Source: Myxococcus xanthus (GTDB lineage Bacteria; Myxococcota; Myxococcia; Myxococcales; Myxococcaceae). From it: a stretch of 54,906 bases of DNA. Shown here one piece after another: positions 17,082 to 25,893 of the stretch. Numbering within the stretch: position 1 is the stretch's first letter; the number at the start of each line of letters is the position of its first letter. Location: assembly GCF_013116825.1 (NCBI RefSeq), contig NZ_JABFNS010000053.1:1-54906 (forward strand), read 5' to 3'. Below the pieces are notes generated by a model. That model was given only the letters and a program-made list of their open reading frames with translations. It was not told where the DNA came from and made no database searches. A program made the position numbers and the translations under genes.

Positions 17082-18167
17082 ATGGCCCTCCACGGTGACC
17101 TCTTCAGTTATCCGCTTCCCGAGTTCCTTCAATGGCTGGACAGCTCCCGCAAGACGGGGACGCTCCAGCTCTCCTGGGAGGCCGGCGAGCGCAAGCTCTT
17201 CCTTCTCTCCGGCCAGGTGGGAGCCACCGCCGCCGAAGGACTGCGTGGACGCGTCGCGCGGCTGCTCACGTTGTCCAAGCTGGCGTCGGGGACGAAGGTG
17301 CTGGCGGGCTTCGACGAGCTGGCGCGCACGCCGGACGTGGACGCCGCGTTCGACATCCACGGCATCCAGGCGCGGTGGATTCGGGACCTGGGCCGTGAGG
17401 AGCTGTTCGCCGCGATGACGGACCTGACCATCGCCGGTCGCGGCACCTTCCACTGGACGGAGGACGCGGACCGCTCCGGTGAGGACTGGGTGCCGTCCGA
17501 CATGGGCATCCGCGAGCTGCTCTTCGAATCGCTCCGGTGGGTGGATGAGCAGCCCGACGTGGACAAGGCGCTGCCCATCGACGCGCTCAGCGTGCGCGCG
17601 CTGGCGCCGCCGAGCCCGAGCCAGCCCCTGATGCACCGGATCATCCTGGGGCTGTGCACGTCGCCGCAGAACCTGGGACGGCTGCGCCTGTCCATGGGCG
17701 TGTCCCGCTCCTCCGTGACGCGGCGCGTGCACGAGCTGTTGCGGTCGAAGCTGGTGGAGGTGGACGGGGCGCCGCAGGTGGAGGCGGACCCGGTGGCGGA
17801 GATGTTGGAGAAGGGCGCGGTGCTGATGCGCGAGGGCCAGTACGACGCCGCGGGCATCGTCTGTGCGTCCTTGCTGGCCAGCGACCCGGCGGACCGGCGC
17901 GTGCGCGAATTCGCCCGGCTGGTGCAGCGCGAGCACGTGGCGGCGCTCTACTCGGACATGCCGCCCCTGATGGTGCCCGTCATGATTCACGACCCGCAGG
18001 GGCAGGCGCTGCTCAAGCCCGAGGAGCGGCAGATTGCCGGGCTGGTGAATGGCACCTGGGACGTGTCCACGCTGGTGCTGGCCAGTCCAGCGCGAGAGCT
18101 GGAGACGCTGAAGACGCTGGCGAAGCTGCAGCGCATGGGGCTGCTGCAGCTCGTCTTCCCGCGCTGA
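17082..18167 (+). CDS. DUF4388-domain regulatory protein
   Basis: 361 residues. The N-terminal domain (1 to about 100) with LPEFLQWLDSSRKTGTLQL and LFLLSGQVGATAAEG is DUF4388, common in myxobacteria and often joined to signalling domains. A winged-helix-like segment (about 185-235, SMGVSRSSVTRRVHELLRSK) and a helical C-terminal part (ALLKPEERQIAGLVNGTWDV) typical of DUF4388 companion domains follow. DNA binding by the middle segment is inference. It converges on the MglA-like GTPase gene with a 12-base gap; DUF4388 proteins and Ras-like GTPases are found together in this group, so a functional link is possible. Confidence 0.75.
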   Translation: MALHGDLFSYPLPEFLQWLDSSRKTGTLQLSWEAGERKLFLLSGQVGATAAEGLRGRVARLLTLSKLASGTKVLAGFDELARTPDVDAAFDIHGIQARWIRDLGREELFAAMTDLTIAGRGTFHWTEDADRSGEDWVPSDMGIRELLFESLRWVDEQPDVDKALPIDALSVRALAPPSPSQPLMHRIILGLCTSPQNLGRLRLSMGVSRSSVTRRVHELLRSKLVEVDGAPQVEADPVAEMLEKGAVLMREGQYDAAGIVCASLLASDPADRRVREFARLVQREHVAALYSDMPPLMVPVMIHDPQGQALLKPEERQIAGLVNGTWDVSTLVLASPARELETLKTLAKLQRMGLLQLVFPR

Positions 18168-18179
18168 CCGGGGCGGAGG

Positions 18180-19298
18180 CTACTCCCCGTTGGGCAGGCC
18201 CACCGCGTTGAGGCGGATGAAGACCTGCATCATCACGTACAGGGAGAAGGCGGCGTCGTCCACGCGCAGGTGCTGCTGCGTGGCCAGCCCCTGGAGCCGG
18301 AGCAGGTCGGCGCCGTCCACGCGGAGCAGGAAGGCCTGCTGCCCCAGGGAGCCCTCGCCCGCGAAGGCCAGCGCGCGCCGGATGGCGTCGGTGCAGGCGG
18401 TGACGCAGGTGGCGTAGTCCCCCGTCATGAACGCGGCCTCGGCGGCGCGAGCATGGTCGAACATGTCGCCCGGCGCCAGGGCGCTGGCGGCGCCCAGCAG
18501 CTTCGGTCCGGGCTGGGGCGCGGGGATGGGCGTCGGCTCCACACGCGGAGGCGGCATGACGGCCACCGGGGCCACGCGAGGCACCGGGCCGCCCCCCTGC
18601 ACCGGCTGGGACGCGACGGCGCCGGGCTGCTGCCGGTGCTGCAGGTGCTGGGTGAGCTGGGCCTCCAGGCCCGCGGGCTGTGCGCTCGCGGTGGGGCGGG
18701 GCGGCGGGACGATGCGCTTGGCGCGCAGGTCCTTGATGACCAGCCGGGTGATGGCCTTGAGCGTGTCGAGCACCCCACGGCCATTGGCGGCGGACGTCTC
18801 CAGCTCCGGGACGCCTCGGGGGTTGAGCTCCTTGCGGAGCACCTCCACCGGCAGCACGCCGTCCAGGTCCCGCTTGTTCCACTGCATCACCAGTGGGAAG
18901 CGGTCCAGGCGGATGCCGTGCTCGAAGAGGTTCTCCTCCAGGTTGGCCAGGGACTCGCGGTTGGCGTCCATGGCCTCCGGCTGCGAGTCCGCCACGAAGA
19001 CCACACCGTCGGCGCCCTGGAGCACCAGCTTGCGGGTGGCGTTGTAGAAGACCTGGCCCGGCACGGTGTAGAGCGCCAGTCGCACGGAGCAGTCGCCCAC
19101 GCGCTCCACCTTCACGGGGAGGAAGTCGAAGAAGAGCGTCCGGTCCCCCTCCGTGGCGATGGACATCATCTCGCCGCGGTGTGCGGGGCGGACAGTCTCG
19201 TAGATCTTCCTCAGCGAGGTCGTCTTCCCGGAAAGGCCCGGTCCGTAGAAAACGATTTTCGCGGCCACTTCACGGGCCATCAGATTGACGCTGCTCAC
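18180..19298 (-). CDS. MglA-like Ras-superfamily GTPase with C-terminal extension
   Basis: 372 residues; the first 195 align by eye with MglA: P-loop YGPGLSGKTTS (Gly19-Thr26), switch segment with FFDFLPV, TVPGQVFYNATRKLVLQGADGVVFVADSQ and the guanine motif WNKRDLDG. As in MglA, the usual Asp of the DxxG motif is Thr. The remaining 175 residues comprise a Pro/Gln-rich linker (200-265) and an all-helical domain with DMFDHARAAEAAFMTGDYATC. MglA itself is about 195 residues, so the extension is an extra module, perhaps for localisation or partner binding. No MglB GAP gene is nearby. GTG at 19298 fits because MglA homology starts at residue 1. Confidence 0.87.
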   Translation of the reverse strand: MSSVNLMAREVAAKIVFYGPGLSGKTTSLRKIYETVRPAHRGEMMSIATEGDRTLFFDFLPVKVERVGDCSVRLALYTVPGQVFYNATRKLVLQGADGVVFVADSQPEAMDANRESLANLEENLFEHGIRLDRFPLVMQWNKRDLDGVLPVEVLRKELNPRGVPELETSAANGRGVLDTLKAITRLVIKDLRAKRIVPPPRPTASAQPAGLEAQLTQHLQHRQQPGAVASQPVQGGGPVPRVAPVAVMPPPRVEPTPIPAPQPGPKLLGAASALAPGDMFDHARAAEAAFMTGDYATCVTACTDAIRRALAFAGEGSLGQQAFLLRVDGADLLRLQGLATQQHLRVDDAAFSLYVMMQVFIRLNAVGLPNGE

Positions 19299-19638
19299 GG
19301 TGTCAGCTTACCTAGAACGACTGGACACCTCGCGCCAGTTGACGGCGAGACATTCACCCCAGGTCCGCGAGGTTCAGCGCTGGGGGTGAGGCCACGGGCT
19401 CAAGACAGGCTCGCCAGGATGCGTACCCGCAAGGCGTCCGCGACGGCTCACACCGCTTCCCTGAAGAGGAATACGGTACGAACCGCACGAATGGCGGCCA
19501 ATACGTCATGCCACCGGCGAACCACCGCGCTGCTCGAAAGCCAAGCAGGGATGCGGCGTCCGCACGGAATGAAACCGCTCGTGGGGGGCAGTCGCGCTGG
19601 TGAGACGCGCGTCATGCCCTCCCTCGAGCGAGAGAACC
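19299..19638. other. 340-base gap between the GTPase gene and rpmB
   Basis: Carries the upstream region of the GTPase gene and the 3' side of rpmB. The stretch 19455-19560 is visibly less G/C-rich than the surrounding genes. A frame of 83 codons from ATG 19420 and one on the other strand cross it, but both run into rpmB and neither has gene-like codon use or a recognised product. No clear terminator or RNA was found. Confidence 0.5.
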
Positions 19639-19830
19639 TCAAGCGGCCTTCGTCACCTTGCCCGCCTTGATGCAGCGGGTGCACGCGAGAACGCGCTGGG
19701 TGCTGCCCTGAACGCTGGCCCGGATCTTCTGGAGATTCGGCAGGGTCCGCTTCTTGGTCTTGTTGTTCGCGTGGCTGACGTTGTTACCCACCAGCGGACG
19801 CTTGCCACACAAGTCACACTTCCACGCCAT
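19639..19830 (-). CDS. rpmB: 50S ribosomal protein L28
   Basis: 63-residue ribosomal protein of the large subunit. It begins [28 protein letters not shown], and the Cys pair CDLC with [10 protein letters not shown] near the C-terminus makes this the zinc-binding (C+) form. Length and sequence are typical. A strong AAGGAG lies about ten bases before ATG 19830. It stands alone here, as in many genomes. Confidence 0.97.
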   Translation of the reverse strand: MAWKCDLCGKRPLVGNNVSHANNKTKKRTLPNLQKIRASVQGSTQRVLACTRCIKAGKVTKAA

Positions 19831-19932
19831 GACCTCTAACTCCTTGAAAACTGGGGCGTTGGACGCCTGCCGAATAAAAGAGCGGCGGAACCTGCCAGAT
19901 AACGGCCTGGAAATCCAGCCTTAGATCCAGGA

Positions 19933-21462
19933 TCAGCCCTTGAGCGGATCCTTCTTCTTCAACATATCCTGCACCAGCCGTGCGGCCCGGATGCCCGCGA
20001 GCAGCTCGCCTTCCAGCCCCAACCCGGGGAGGACTTCGCGGTTGGCGAGCAGGATGTTCTTGGCCGGCGTGCGCTGAGTCAAACCCGTGACGCCCAGGAT
20101 GGCTTCCGACTCGAAGCTGAACAAGGGGTGCGGCATCAGCCGGCTGCCACGGACTCCGCTGGCGTCCAGGTAGGGGGCCGAGCGCAGCACGCGGTACTGG
20201 GCCGTGAAGGGCATCAGCGCGTCCAGGTGCTCATCGATGCGCGTCGCGAGGCCCTGGAGGTGCTCCTCGCCCAGATCCCGCGCCGAGGCCGGGACGAAGG
20301 CGCCCGCGCACACCACGCGCAGCCCTTCCGTCGCCTTGGCCTCCTTGCCGCCGTGCGCCGGCGCCGCGCGCGCGGGGTGGACCTGGATCAGCACGGGCCC
20401 CAGCTCCGCGTCCCCCGTGTCCAGCAGGGCCAGTTCGCCCAGGCCGCGGGGCAGCGCCGACTCCGGCACCACCCAGTTCACGGTGAAGAGCAGCGCCTTG
20501 GTGTTGGACTGGTCCAGGTGCTCCAGCAAGCCGCGGTGGTGCTTCTTGTCCGTCACCAGCCGCCGCAGCGCGCCCGCGTCCGTGGCCGCCACCAGGCAGG
20601 ACGCGCGGTACATGGTGTCCGAGCGCATCAGCTTCATGCCCGCGAACTTGCTGCCGTCGAAGGCCAGCTCCTCCACGATGAAGCCCGTCGGGTTGTCGCG
20701 CCCGAGCACGTCTCCGCCCAGCTCCGCCACGCGGCGGGCGAGCAGCTCGCGCAGGCCCTCATGGCCCCCGGGGAAGTAGGAAGGCGCCGACAGCACCTGG
20801 GACATGGCCCGAGTCAGCGCCAGGGGCGCCTCTGGACGGTCCAGGTGGGTGACGAAGGGCAATAGCCCCCGCACCAGGGACACCGAAGCGCTGTCTCCCG
20901 CGAGGCGGGGCGGCGTCTCCAGGCCGGGATGGGCCCTGATGAGCTTCTTCAGGCCCCAGCCCTCGAAGAAGCCGTCCGGTGGCAGGGCGGGGCCCGCCTT
21001 GAAGAAGGCATCACTGGCTTCGTGCTGCGCGGCGGCGCCGGCCAGGGCGCCCAAGAGGGACTCGCCTTCCTCGCCCAGCTCCCGCGTCACCTCGGCCTTG
21101 CGGCGGGCGGCATCGCCATGGAGGTCCAGGCGGCTGCGAGGCATGAGGAGCTGCAGCTCCGGCGCGTGGGGCCGCAGCGTGCGCTGGACGTTGGCGTTGA
21201 GGCCCAGCTCCGTGAGGGCCTCCTCCACCGCGGGCATGGCCTTGAGCGGCGGAGCGACGAAGGGGGCATAGGGGAGCACGTAACCGCCGTGCTCGTAACC
21301 GGGCCCCATGCCGTCGTGCTCCACCAGCAGGACGCGGTGGTTGCGCTTCGCCAGGAGGGCCGCCGCGAGCGCACCGCCCAGCTGACTGCCGAGCACGATG
21401 ACGTCGTAGACATGCCGGGACGGCCCGGCGGGAAGCTTGAGCTTGGCAGAGGACGTCGCCAT
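19933..21462 (-). CDS. FAD-dependent oxidoreductase, phytoene-desaturase-like
   Basis: About 509 residues from ATG 21462. The N-terminal dinucleotide fold YDVIVLGSQLGGALAAALLAK ending at the acidic strand end LLVEHDG, plus PSYFPGGHEGLRELLARRVAE in the middle and ILLANREVLPGLGLEGELLAG at the end, give the layout of the NAD(P)-binding FAD amine-oxidase/phytoene-desaturase superfamily. The GSQLGG form departs from the usual GxGxxG. Which substrate it oxidises cannot be read from sequence; no carotenoid gene is adjacent. The frame is open to a GTG at 21513, giving 17 extra residues; ATG 21462 leaves the fold complete. Upstream is the HAD gene, same direction, 72 bases away. Confidence 0.8.
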   Translation of the reverse strand: MATSSAKLKLPAGPSRHVYDVIVLGSQLGGALAAALLAKRNHRVLLVEHDGMGPGYEHGGYVLPYAPFVAPPLKAMPAVEEALTELGLNANVQRTLRPHAPELQLLMPRSRLDLHGDAARRKAEVTRELGEEGESLLGALAGAAAQHEASDAFFKAGPALPPDGFFEGWGLKKLIRAHPGLETPPRLAGDSASVSLVRGLLPFVTHLDRPEAPLALTRAMSQVLSAPSYFPGGHEGLRELLARRVAELGGDVLGRDNPTGFIVEELAFDGSKFAGMKLMRSDTMYRASCLVAATDAGALRRLVTDKKHHRGLLEHLDQSNTKALLFTVNWVVPESALPRGLGELALLDTGDAELGPVLIQVHPARAAPAHGGKEAKATEGLRVVCAGAFVPASARDLGEEHLQGLATRIDEHLDALMPFTAQYRVLRSAPYLDASGVRGSRLMPHPLFSFESEAILGVTGLTQRTPAKNILLANREVLPGLGLEGELLAGIRAARLVQDMLKKKDPLKG

Positions 21463-21534
21463 GAGGCGGGCAACACTACACAACGTGCTCGCCGCTGGCG
21501 CCCTTTTCACCACGGCGCGCCCGCGGAGGGCGGA

Positions 21535-22224
21535 TCAGCGGGCCTGGGCGCTGAAGAGGCGCTGCTCCAGCGCAGGGGGCAGCTGGGTGAAGTCCTGGAC
21601 CACCCAGTGCGCGCCGGCCGCGCGGAGGTCGGCTTCCGGCGCGGCGGTGGTCAATCCCACCACCGTCATGCCTGCCTCGCGGGCGGACATGATGCCCAGG
21701 ACGGCGTCCTCGAAGGCGAGGCACTCGGTGGGGGCCACGCCCAGCGCCCTGGCGGCGGCCAGGAAGATGTCCGGGGCGGGCTTGCCGCGCGTCACCTGTT
21801 CGGCGCCGACGATGCTCGCGAAGAGGGGACGGAGGCCGAGCCCGTCCAGCACCAGCTCGCGGTTGCCCTGGGGCGCCGCGGTGGCGATGGCCGCCGGGAC
21901 GTGGGCCTCCTTCAGGCGCTGGATGAAGGCCGCCGCGCCCCGGTGCAGCTTCAGGTGCGGCCGGTACAGGGTCCGGTAGTGGTTTTCCTTCTCCTCGGCG
22001 ATGCGCTCCACTTCGTCCGGGGCCACCGGGCGGCCGAGCAGCTCGGGGATGATCTCCTCGTTCTTCCTGCCGGCGAAGCGGCTCTGGAAGTCGTTCGCGG
22101 TCAGCGGCAAGCCCCGCTTCTGGGCGAACGAGACCCAGGCCTCGTTGTGGAACTGCATGTTGTCGACGAGGGTGCCGTCCATGTCGAAGACGACGGCACG
22201 CAGGGGCGCCAGTGCGGAGGTCAT
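21535..22224 (-). CDS. HAD-superfamily phosphatase, beta-phosphoglucomutase-like
   Basis: 229 residues. HAD motif I VVFDMDGTLVDN with the nucleophile and acid Asp, motif II Thr in AAIATAAP, motif III Lys in GKPAPDIF and motif IV FEDAVLGIMSAREAG are all present, with the helical cap after motif I, so it is an active subclass I hydrolase of the CbbY/phosphoglucomutase branch. The substrate is a small phosphorylated metabolite of unknown identity. ATG 22224 was chosen because MTSALAPLRAVVFDMDG fits family N-termini; the open frame reaches 22275. It is divergent from the hydratase-family gene at 22305. Confidence 0.87.
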   Translation of the reverse strand: MTSALAPLRAVVFDMDGTLVDNMQFHNEAWVSFAQKRGLPLTANDFQSRFAGRKNEEIIPELLGRPVAPDEVERIAEEKENHYRTLYRPHLKLHRGAAAFIQRLKEAHVPAAIATAAPQGNRELVLDGLGLRPLFASIVGAEQVTRGKPAPDIFLAAARALGVAPTECLAFEDAVLGIMSAREAGMTVVGLTTAAPEADLRAAGAHWVVQDFTQLPPALEQRLFSAQAR

Positions 22225-22304
22225 GCGTTCCCCATAGCGCGTCTGTCCCCGAGGTGGGCCAATGAATCCACCCAAGGGGCTGCCCGCCTGATATCCCCGG
22301 CGCC

Positions 22305-23387
22305 ATGATGGACGACCTTCTGCTCGAGACGCGTGGCGCGGTAGGCGTGGTGACCCTGAACCGGCCCAAGGCCCTGAACGCGCTGACCCTGGGCATGTGC
22401 CGCAAGCTGCACCCGGCGCTCGACGCCTGGGCGGCGGACCCGTCCATCCAGGCCGTGGTCATCCGGGGGGCTGGCGGCCGGGCCTTCTGCGCGGGCGGAG
22501 ACGTACGCGCGGTGGCGCTGTCGGTGGGGGACGCGTCCGTCGACGAGAAGGAGCGGCTGTCGCGCGAGTTCTTCCGCGCCGAGTACGGGCTGAACCACCG
22601 CATCCACTATTTCGGCAAGCCGTTCATCGCGCTGGTGGACGGGGTCTGCATGGGCGGCGGGCTGGGCCTGTCGATTCACGGCACCCATCGGGTCGTCACC
22701 GAGAAGCTGGTGCTGGCCATGCCGGAGACGGCCATCGGGCTCTTCCCGGATGTGGGCGGCGGCTGGTTCCTGCCGCGCTTCCCAGGTGAGTCGGGCACGT
22801 ACCTGGGCCTCACGGGGGCCCGGTGCGGCGCGGCGGACGCGATGTGGCTGGGCTACGCCACGCACCACGTGGAGTCCGCGCGGCTGGAGGCGGTACTGGA
22901 CGCGTTGGTGGGGGCGCCCTGGGGCACCGGCGCCGCGAGCACGGTGGTGGACACGGTGCTGGCCGGCCTCCACGCGGACGCGGGCACGTCGCCACTCGGG
23001 GTGCAGCGCGCCGCCATCGACCGGTGCTTCGCGGCCGAGCGCGTGGACGACATCCAGCAGGCGCTGGAGCTGGAGGGCACGTCGTGGGCCCAGGAGACGT
23101 GGGCCACGTTGCTTCACAGGTGCCCGGCCAGCTTGAAGGTGACGCTGCGCCAACTCCGGATGGGGCGCACCCGCGACTACGACGAGATGGCCAACGTGGA
23201 GTACCGGCTCAGCCAGTCGATGACGGCGCGGCCGGACTTCCGTGAGGGCATCCGCGCGGTGCTCGTGGACAAGGACAACAAGCCGCACTGGCGGCCCTCC
23301 ACGCTGGCGGAAGTCACCGAAGACATGGTGGAGGCGCTCTTCGCGCCGCTGCCTCACGACACGTGGAAGGTGCCCGCGCGCGGGTAG
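22305..23387 (+). CDS. Enoyl-CoA hydratase/isomerase family, probable 3-hydroxyisobutyryl-CoA hydrolase
   Basis: 360 residues, longer than ordinary enoyl-CoA hydratases (about 260) and matching 3-hydroxyisobutyryl-CoA hydrolase (valine breakdown). Oxyanion-hole motifs are GRAFCAGGDVRAVA and DGVCMGGGLGLSIHG; the hydrolase-type stretch MPETAIGLFPDVGGGWFLPR supplies the acidic residues. The C-terminal region includes SQSMTARPDFREGIRAVLVDKD, typical of this subfamily. Expected to be cytoplasmic. It is monocistronic here and faces a DUF523 gene across nine bases. Confidence 0.87.
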   Translation: MMDDLLLETRGAVGVVTLNRPKALNALTLGMCRKLHPALDAWAADPSIQAVVIRGAGGRAFCAGGDVRAVALSVGDASVDEKERLSREFFRAEYGLNHRIHYFGKPFIALVDGVCMGGGLGLSIHGTHRVVTEKLVLAMPETAIGLFPDVGGGWFLPRFPGESGTYLGLTGARCGAADAMWLGYATHHVESARLEAVLDALVGAPWGTGAASTVVDTVLAGLHADAGTSPLGVQRAAIDRCFAAERVDDIQQALELEGTSWAQETWATLLHRCPASLKVTLRQLRMGRTRDYDEMANVEYRLSQSMTARPDFREGIRAVLVDKDNKPHWRPSTLAEVTEDMVEALFAPLPHDTWKVPARG

Positions 23388-23396
23388 GGACTGTGG

Positions 23397-24068
23397 CTAG
23401 AGGTCCTCGTCGCTGAGGACGGTGACGCCCTTCGCGCGGAGTAGCGCAGTGGTGATGCCTTCGCCCGCGCGGAGCTGGCCGGACTCGTAGACTCGCTGGC
23501 TGCCGCACGACGGGCTCTTCTCCTTCAGCAGCGCCACCGTCGCGCCGAAGCGTCGTGCCGCTTCGAGCGCGAGCCGGGCGCCCTGTTGGAAGGCCTCCGT
23601 CCGGTCGGTGCCCGCGGCGCGCTCCACTGCGACTGCGCGCCCAGCCCAGACGTCGACACCGGTGCCTCCTCGCAGGTCGACGGGAGGGCGCGGCACGGGC
23701 AGGCCCGAGGCCACTTCCGGGCACACGGGGACGACGTCCTTGTCCGCCAGCGCCGCGAGGACGCGCTCGGAGCGTTGGGAGCGGCCGTCGTACCGACACG
23801 CCTCGCCCAAGAGGCAGGCACTGACCAGCACCACGCGGGCTTCCTGGAGCGCGGCGACTCGTTCGGCCTGCGAGGGCAGGGCGGTTGAGCCTTGTTCGTC
23901 TCGTGGGGACGAAGGGCCTCCCCGGGGCCCGGTGAACTGCCGCTCGCCAGCGACCACCCCGTCGTTGGTCGGCACCAAAGCGGCCTCCAGTGGCTGAACG
24001 TCGCCGTCATCCCCTGGCGCGGCGCTGGGGCGCTCCGGCTCCTGGTCGAATGTCTTCGGTCCGCTCAC
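23397..24068 (-). CDS. DUF523-family protein, third gene of the purine operon
   Basis: 223 residues. The family core starts at about residue 75: VVLVSACLLGEACRYDG, VVPVCPEVASGLPVPRPP and LLKEKSPSCGSQRVY, with conserved Cys and Asp/Glu typical of DUF523. The first 70 residues are low-complexity and not part of the family, so the true start could be internal, but the GTG at 24068 overlaps the purN stop (GTGA), which supports coupling. Function is unestablished; two Cys motifs suggest metal or thiol chemistry (inference). Confidence 0.82.
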   Translation of the reverse strand: MSGPKTFDQEPERPSAAPGDDGDVQPLEAALVPTNDGVVAGERQFTGPRGGPSSPRDEQGSTALPSQAERVAALQEARVVLVSACLLGEACRYDGRSQRSERVLAALADKDVVPVCPEVASGLPVPRPPVDLRGGTGVDVWAGRAVAVERAAGTDRTEAFQQGARLALEAARRFGATVALLKEKSPSCGSQRVYESGQLRAGEGITTALLRAKGVTVLSDEDL

Positions 24069-24739
24069 GCCGGGTCGACCGTCGCGCCGGGATTCCGAAG
24101 CGCCAGTTCGCCCACCGTGGCCCGCGCCTCCACTCGCGTGCGGGCCGCGTCCAGCGTCACCTTGCCCGTCACGGCGAGCCGCACGGCCAGCGGGTAGAGC
24201 CGGTGCTCCTCCGCGAGGATTCGCGCGCTCAGGGCCTTCTCGTCGTCATCCGGCAGCACCGGCACGGCCACCTGCGCGATGATGGGCCCCGTGTCGGTGC
24301 CCGCGTCCACGAAGTGTACCGTGCACCCGGCCACCTTCACGCCCCGCTCCAGCGCCTGTCGCTGCGCATGCAGGCCCGGGAAGGCGGGCAGCAGCGACGG
24401 GTGGATGTTCAGCACCCGCCCCGCGTAGTGGCCCAGGAAGTCCGCGCTCAACAAGCGCATGAACCCCGCGAGGCACACCCACTCCACGTTCGCCGCGCGC
24501 AGCGTGTCCAGCAGGGCCTTCTCGAAGTCCGTCTTCGTCGCGTGGGCCTTGTGGTCCACCACCTTGGCCGTCACGCCCGCCTTGCGCGCCCGCTCCAGCG
24601 CGAACGCCGTGGAGACGTTGGACACCACGCAGGCCACCTCGGCGGGAAAGTCCTCCTGCGCACAGGCGTCCAGCAGCGCCTGGAGGTTGCTCCCGCTGCC
24701 GGATACGAGCACCCCCAGGCGGACCCGCTGGCCGCTCAT
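24065..24739 (-). CDS. purN: Phosphoribosylglycinamide formyltransferase
   Basis: Cytoplasmic enzyme that transfers a formyl group from 10-formyl-tetrahydrofolate to GAR, the third step of purine synthesis. 224 residues. It shows [16 protein letters not shown] for the phosphate loop, LAGFMRLLS and the catalytic core [15 protein letters not shown] with Asn and His, then [13 protein letters not shown] with the catalytic Asp. Its ATG overlaps the purM stop (ATGA), so both are translated as a unit; the folate-pathway gene folC lies 4 kb away. Confidence 0.96.
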   Translation of the reverse strand: MSGQRVRLGVLVSGSGSNLQALLDACAQEDFPAEVACVVSNVSTAFALERARKAGVTAKVVDHKAHATKTDFEKALLDTLRAANVEWVCLAGFMRLLSADFLGHYAGRVLNIHPSLLPAFPGLHAQRQALERGVKVAGCTVHFVDAGTDTGPIIAQVAVPVLPDDDEKALSARILAEEHRLYPLAVRLAVTGKVTLDAARTRVEARATVGELALRNPGATVDPA

Positions 24740-25773
24740 GGGTCGATGACCGCCGTGGCCTCGCCCTGGCCCGCTTCCACGCGGCCGACCTCGAAGGCCT
24801 GCACGCCCCGGCCGCTCAGCACGCTCAGCGCCTGGGCGACGTCTTCCTTCGCCACGACGAGGATGAGCCCCAGGCCCATGTTGAACGTGTTGAACATCTC
24901 GTCGCGGGCCACGCTCCCCAGCTTCGCGATGAGGTCGAAGATGGGCGGCTTGGGCCAGGTCTGCTCACTCAGCACCGCGCGAGTGCCGTCCGGCAGGCAG
25001 CGGGGCAGGTTGCCCGGAATGCCGCTGCCGGTGATGTGCGCCAGGCCCTTCACCTTCACCGCCTGGAGCAGCGCCAGCACGTCCTTCACGTAGATGCGCG
25101 TGGGCTCCAGCAGCGCGTCCACGAGCGGACGGTCCAGGCCCTCGGGCGTCGCGTCCAGGGCCAGCTTGCCGTCGTCCAGCAGCACCTTGCGCGCCAGCGA
25201 ATAGCCGTTGCTGTGCAGGCCAGAGGAGGGGAGTCCGATGAGCGCGTCACCCGGCTTCACGCTCTTGCCGTCGATGATGGCCGCGCGCTCCACCACGCCC
25301 ACGCAGAAGCCCGCGAGGTCGTATTCGCCGCGCGCGTAGAAGCCCGGCATCTCCGCCGTCTCGCCGCCGAGCAGCGCGCACCCGGCCTGCTCGCAGCCCA
25401 GGGCGATGCCCTTCACCACCTCGGCGGCGTCGTCGACCTCCAGGCGCCCGGTGGCGAAGTAGTCGAGGAAGAAGAGGGGCTCGGCGCCGCAGGTGAGGAT
25501 GTCGTTCACCGACATGGCCACCAGGTCGATGCCCACCGTCCCATGGCGTCCAGCGGCGAAGGCCACCTTCAGCTTGGTGCCCACGCCGTCCGTGCCGGCC
25601 ACCAGCACCGGCTGCTGGTACTTGCCTGGCGGCAGGGCGAACAGACCGCCGAATCCACCCACTCCGCCCATGACTTCAGGGCGCATGGTGCGCGCGGCAT
25701 GGGGCTTGATGCGCTCGACGAACGCGTCGCCGGCCTCGATGTCTACTCCAGACTGCTTGTAGGTCGTTCCCAC
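24736..25773 (-). CDS. purM: Phosphoribosylformylglycinamidine cyclo-ligase (AIR synthetase)
   Basis: ATP-dependent fifth step of purine synthesis in the cytoplasm. 345 residues from GTG 25773, matching the family length. It shows [19 protein letters not shown] at the start, [72 protein letters not shown] and [13 protein letters not shown]. The frame stays open upstream past the divergent regulator gene, but the family N-terminus begins at the GTG. First gene of purM-purN-DUF523. Its leader holds a long inverted repeat. Confidence 0.96.
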   Translation of the reverse strand: MGTTYKQSGVDIEAGDAFVERIKPHAARTMRPEVMGGVGGFGGLFALPPGKYQQPVLVAGTDGVGTKLKVAFAAGRHGTVGIDLVAMSVNDILTCGAEPLFFLDYFATGRLEVDDAAEVVKGIALGCEQAGCALLGGETAEMPGFYARGEYDLAGFCVGVVERAAIIDGKSVKPGDALIGLPSSGLHSNGYSLARKVLLDDGKLALDATPEGLDRPLVDALLEPTRIYVKDVLALLQAVKVKGLAHITGSGIPGNLPRCLPDGTRAVLSEQTWPKPPIFDLIAKLGSVARDEMFNTFNMGLGLILVVAKEDVAQALSVLSGRGVQAFEVGRVEAGQGEATAVIDP

Positions 25774-25796
25774 GGGCGGCCTTCTACCCGGCCCTC

Positions 25797-25838
25797 GCGC
25801 CGGTGTCTCGCGTGGCGTGGCGGCTGTCCCACCGGCGC
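25797..25838. promoter_or_regulatory. 9-bp perfect inverted repeat between purM and the cyclic-nucleotide-binding regulator
   Basis: Arms GCGCCGGTG (25797-25805) and CACCGGCGC (25830-25838) pair without mismatch across 24 bases. It lies 24 bases upstream of the purM start and 56 upstream of the divergent regulator ATG. It could be an operator serving both genes or a hairpin in the purM leader; it does not resemble the known purine riboswitch. Confidence 0.4.
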
Positions 25839-25893
25839 GCACAGAAAAGGGAATTTGACCGGGCGAGTGTGGGCTGATTGACTCCTTTGCAGG

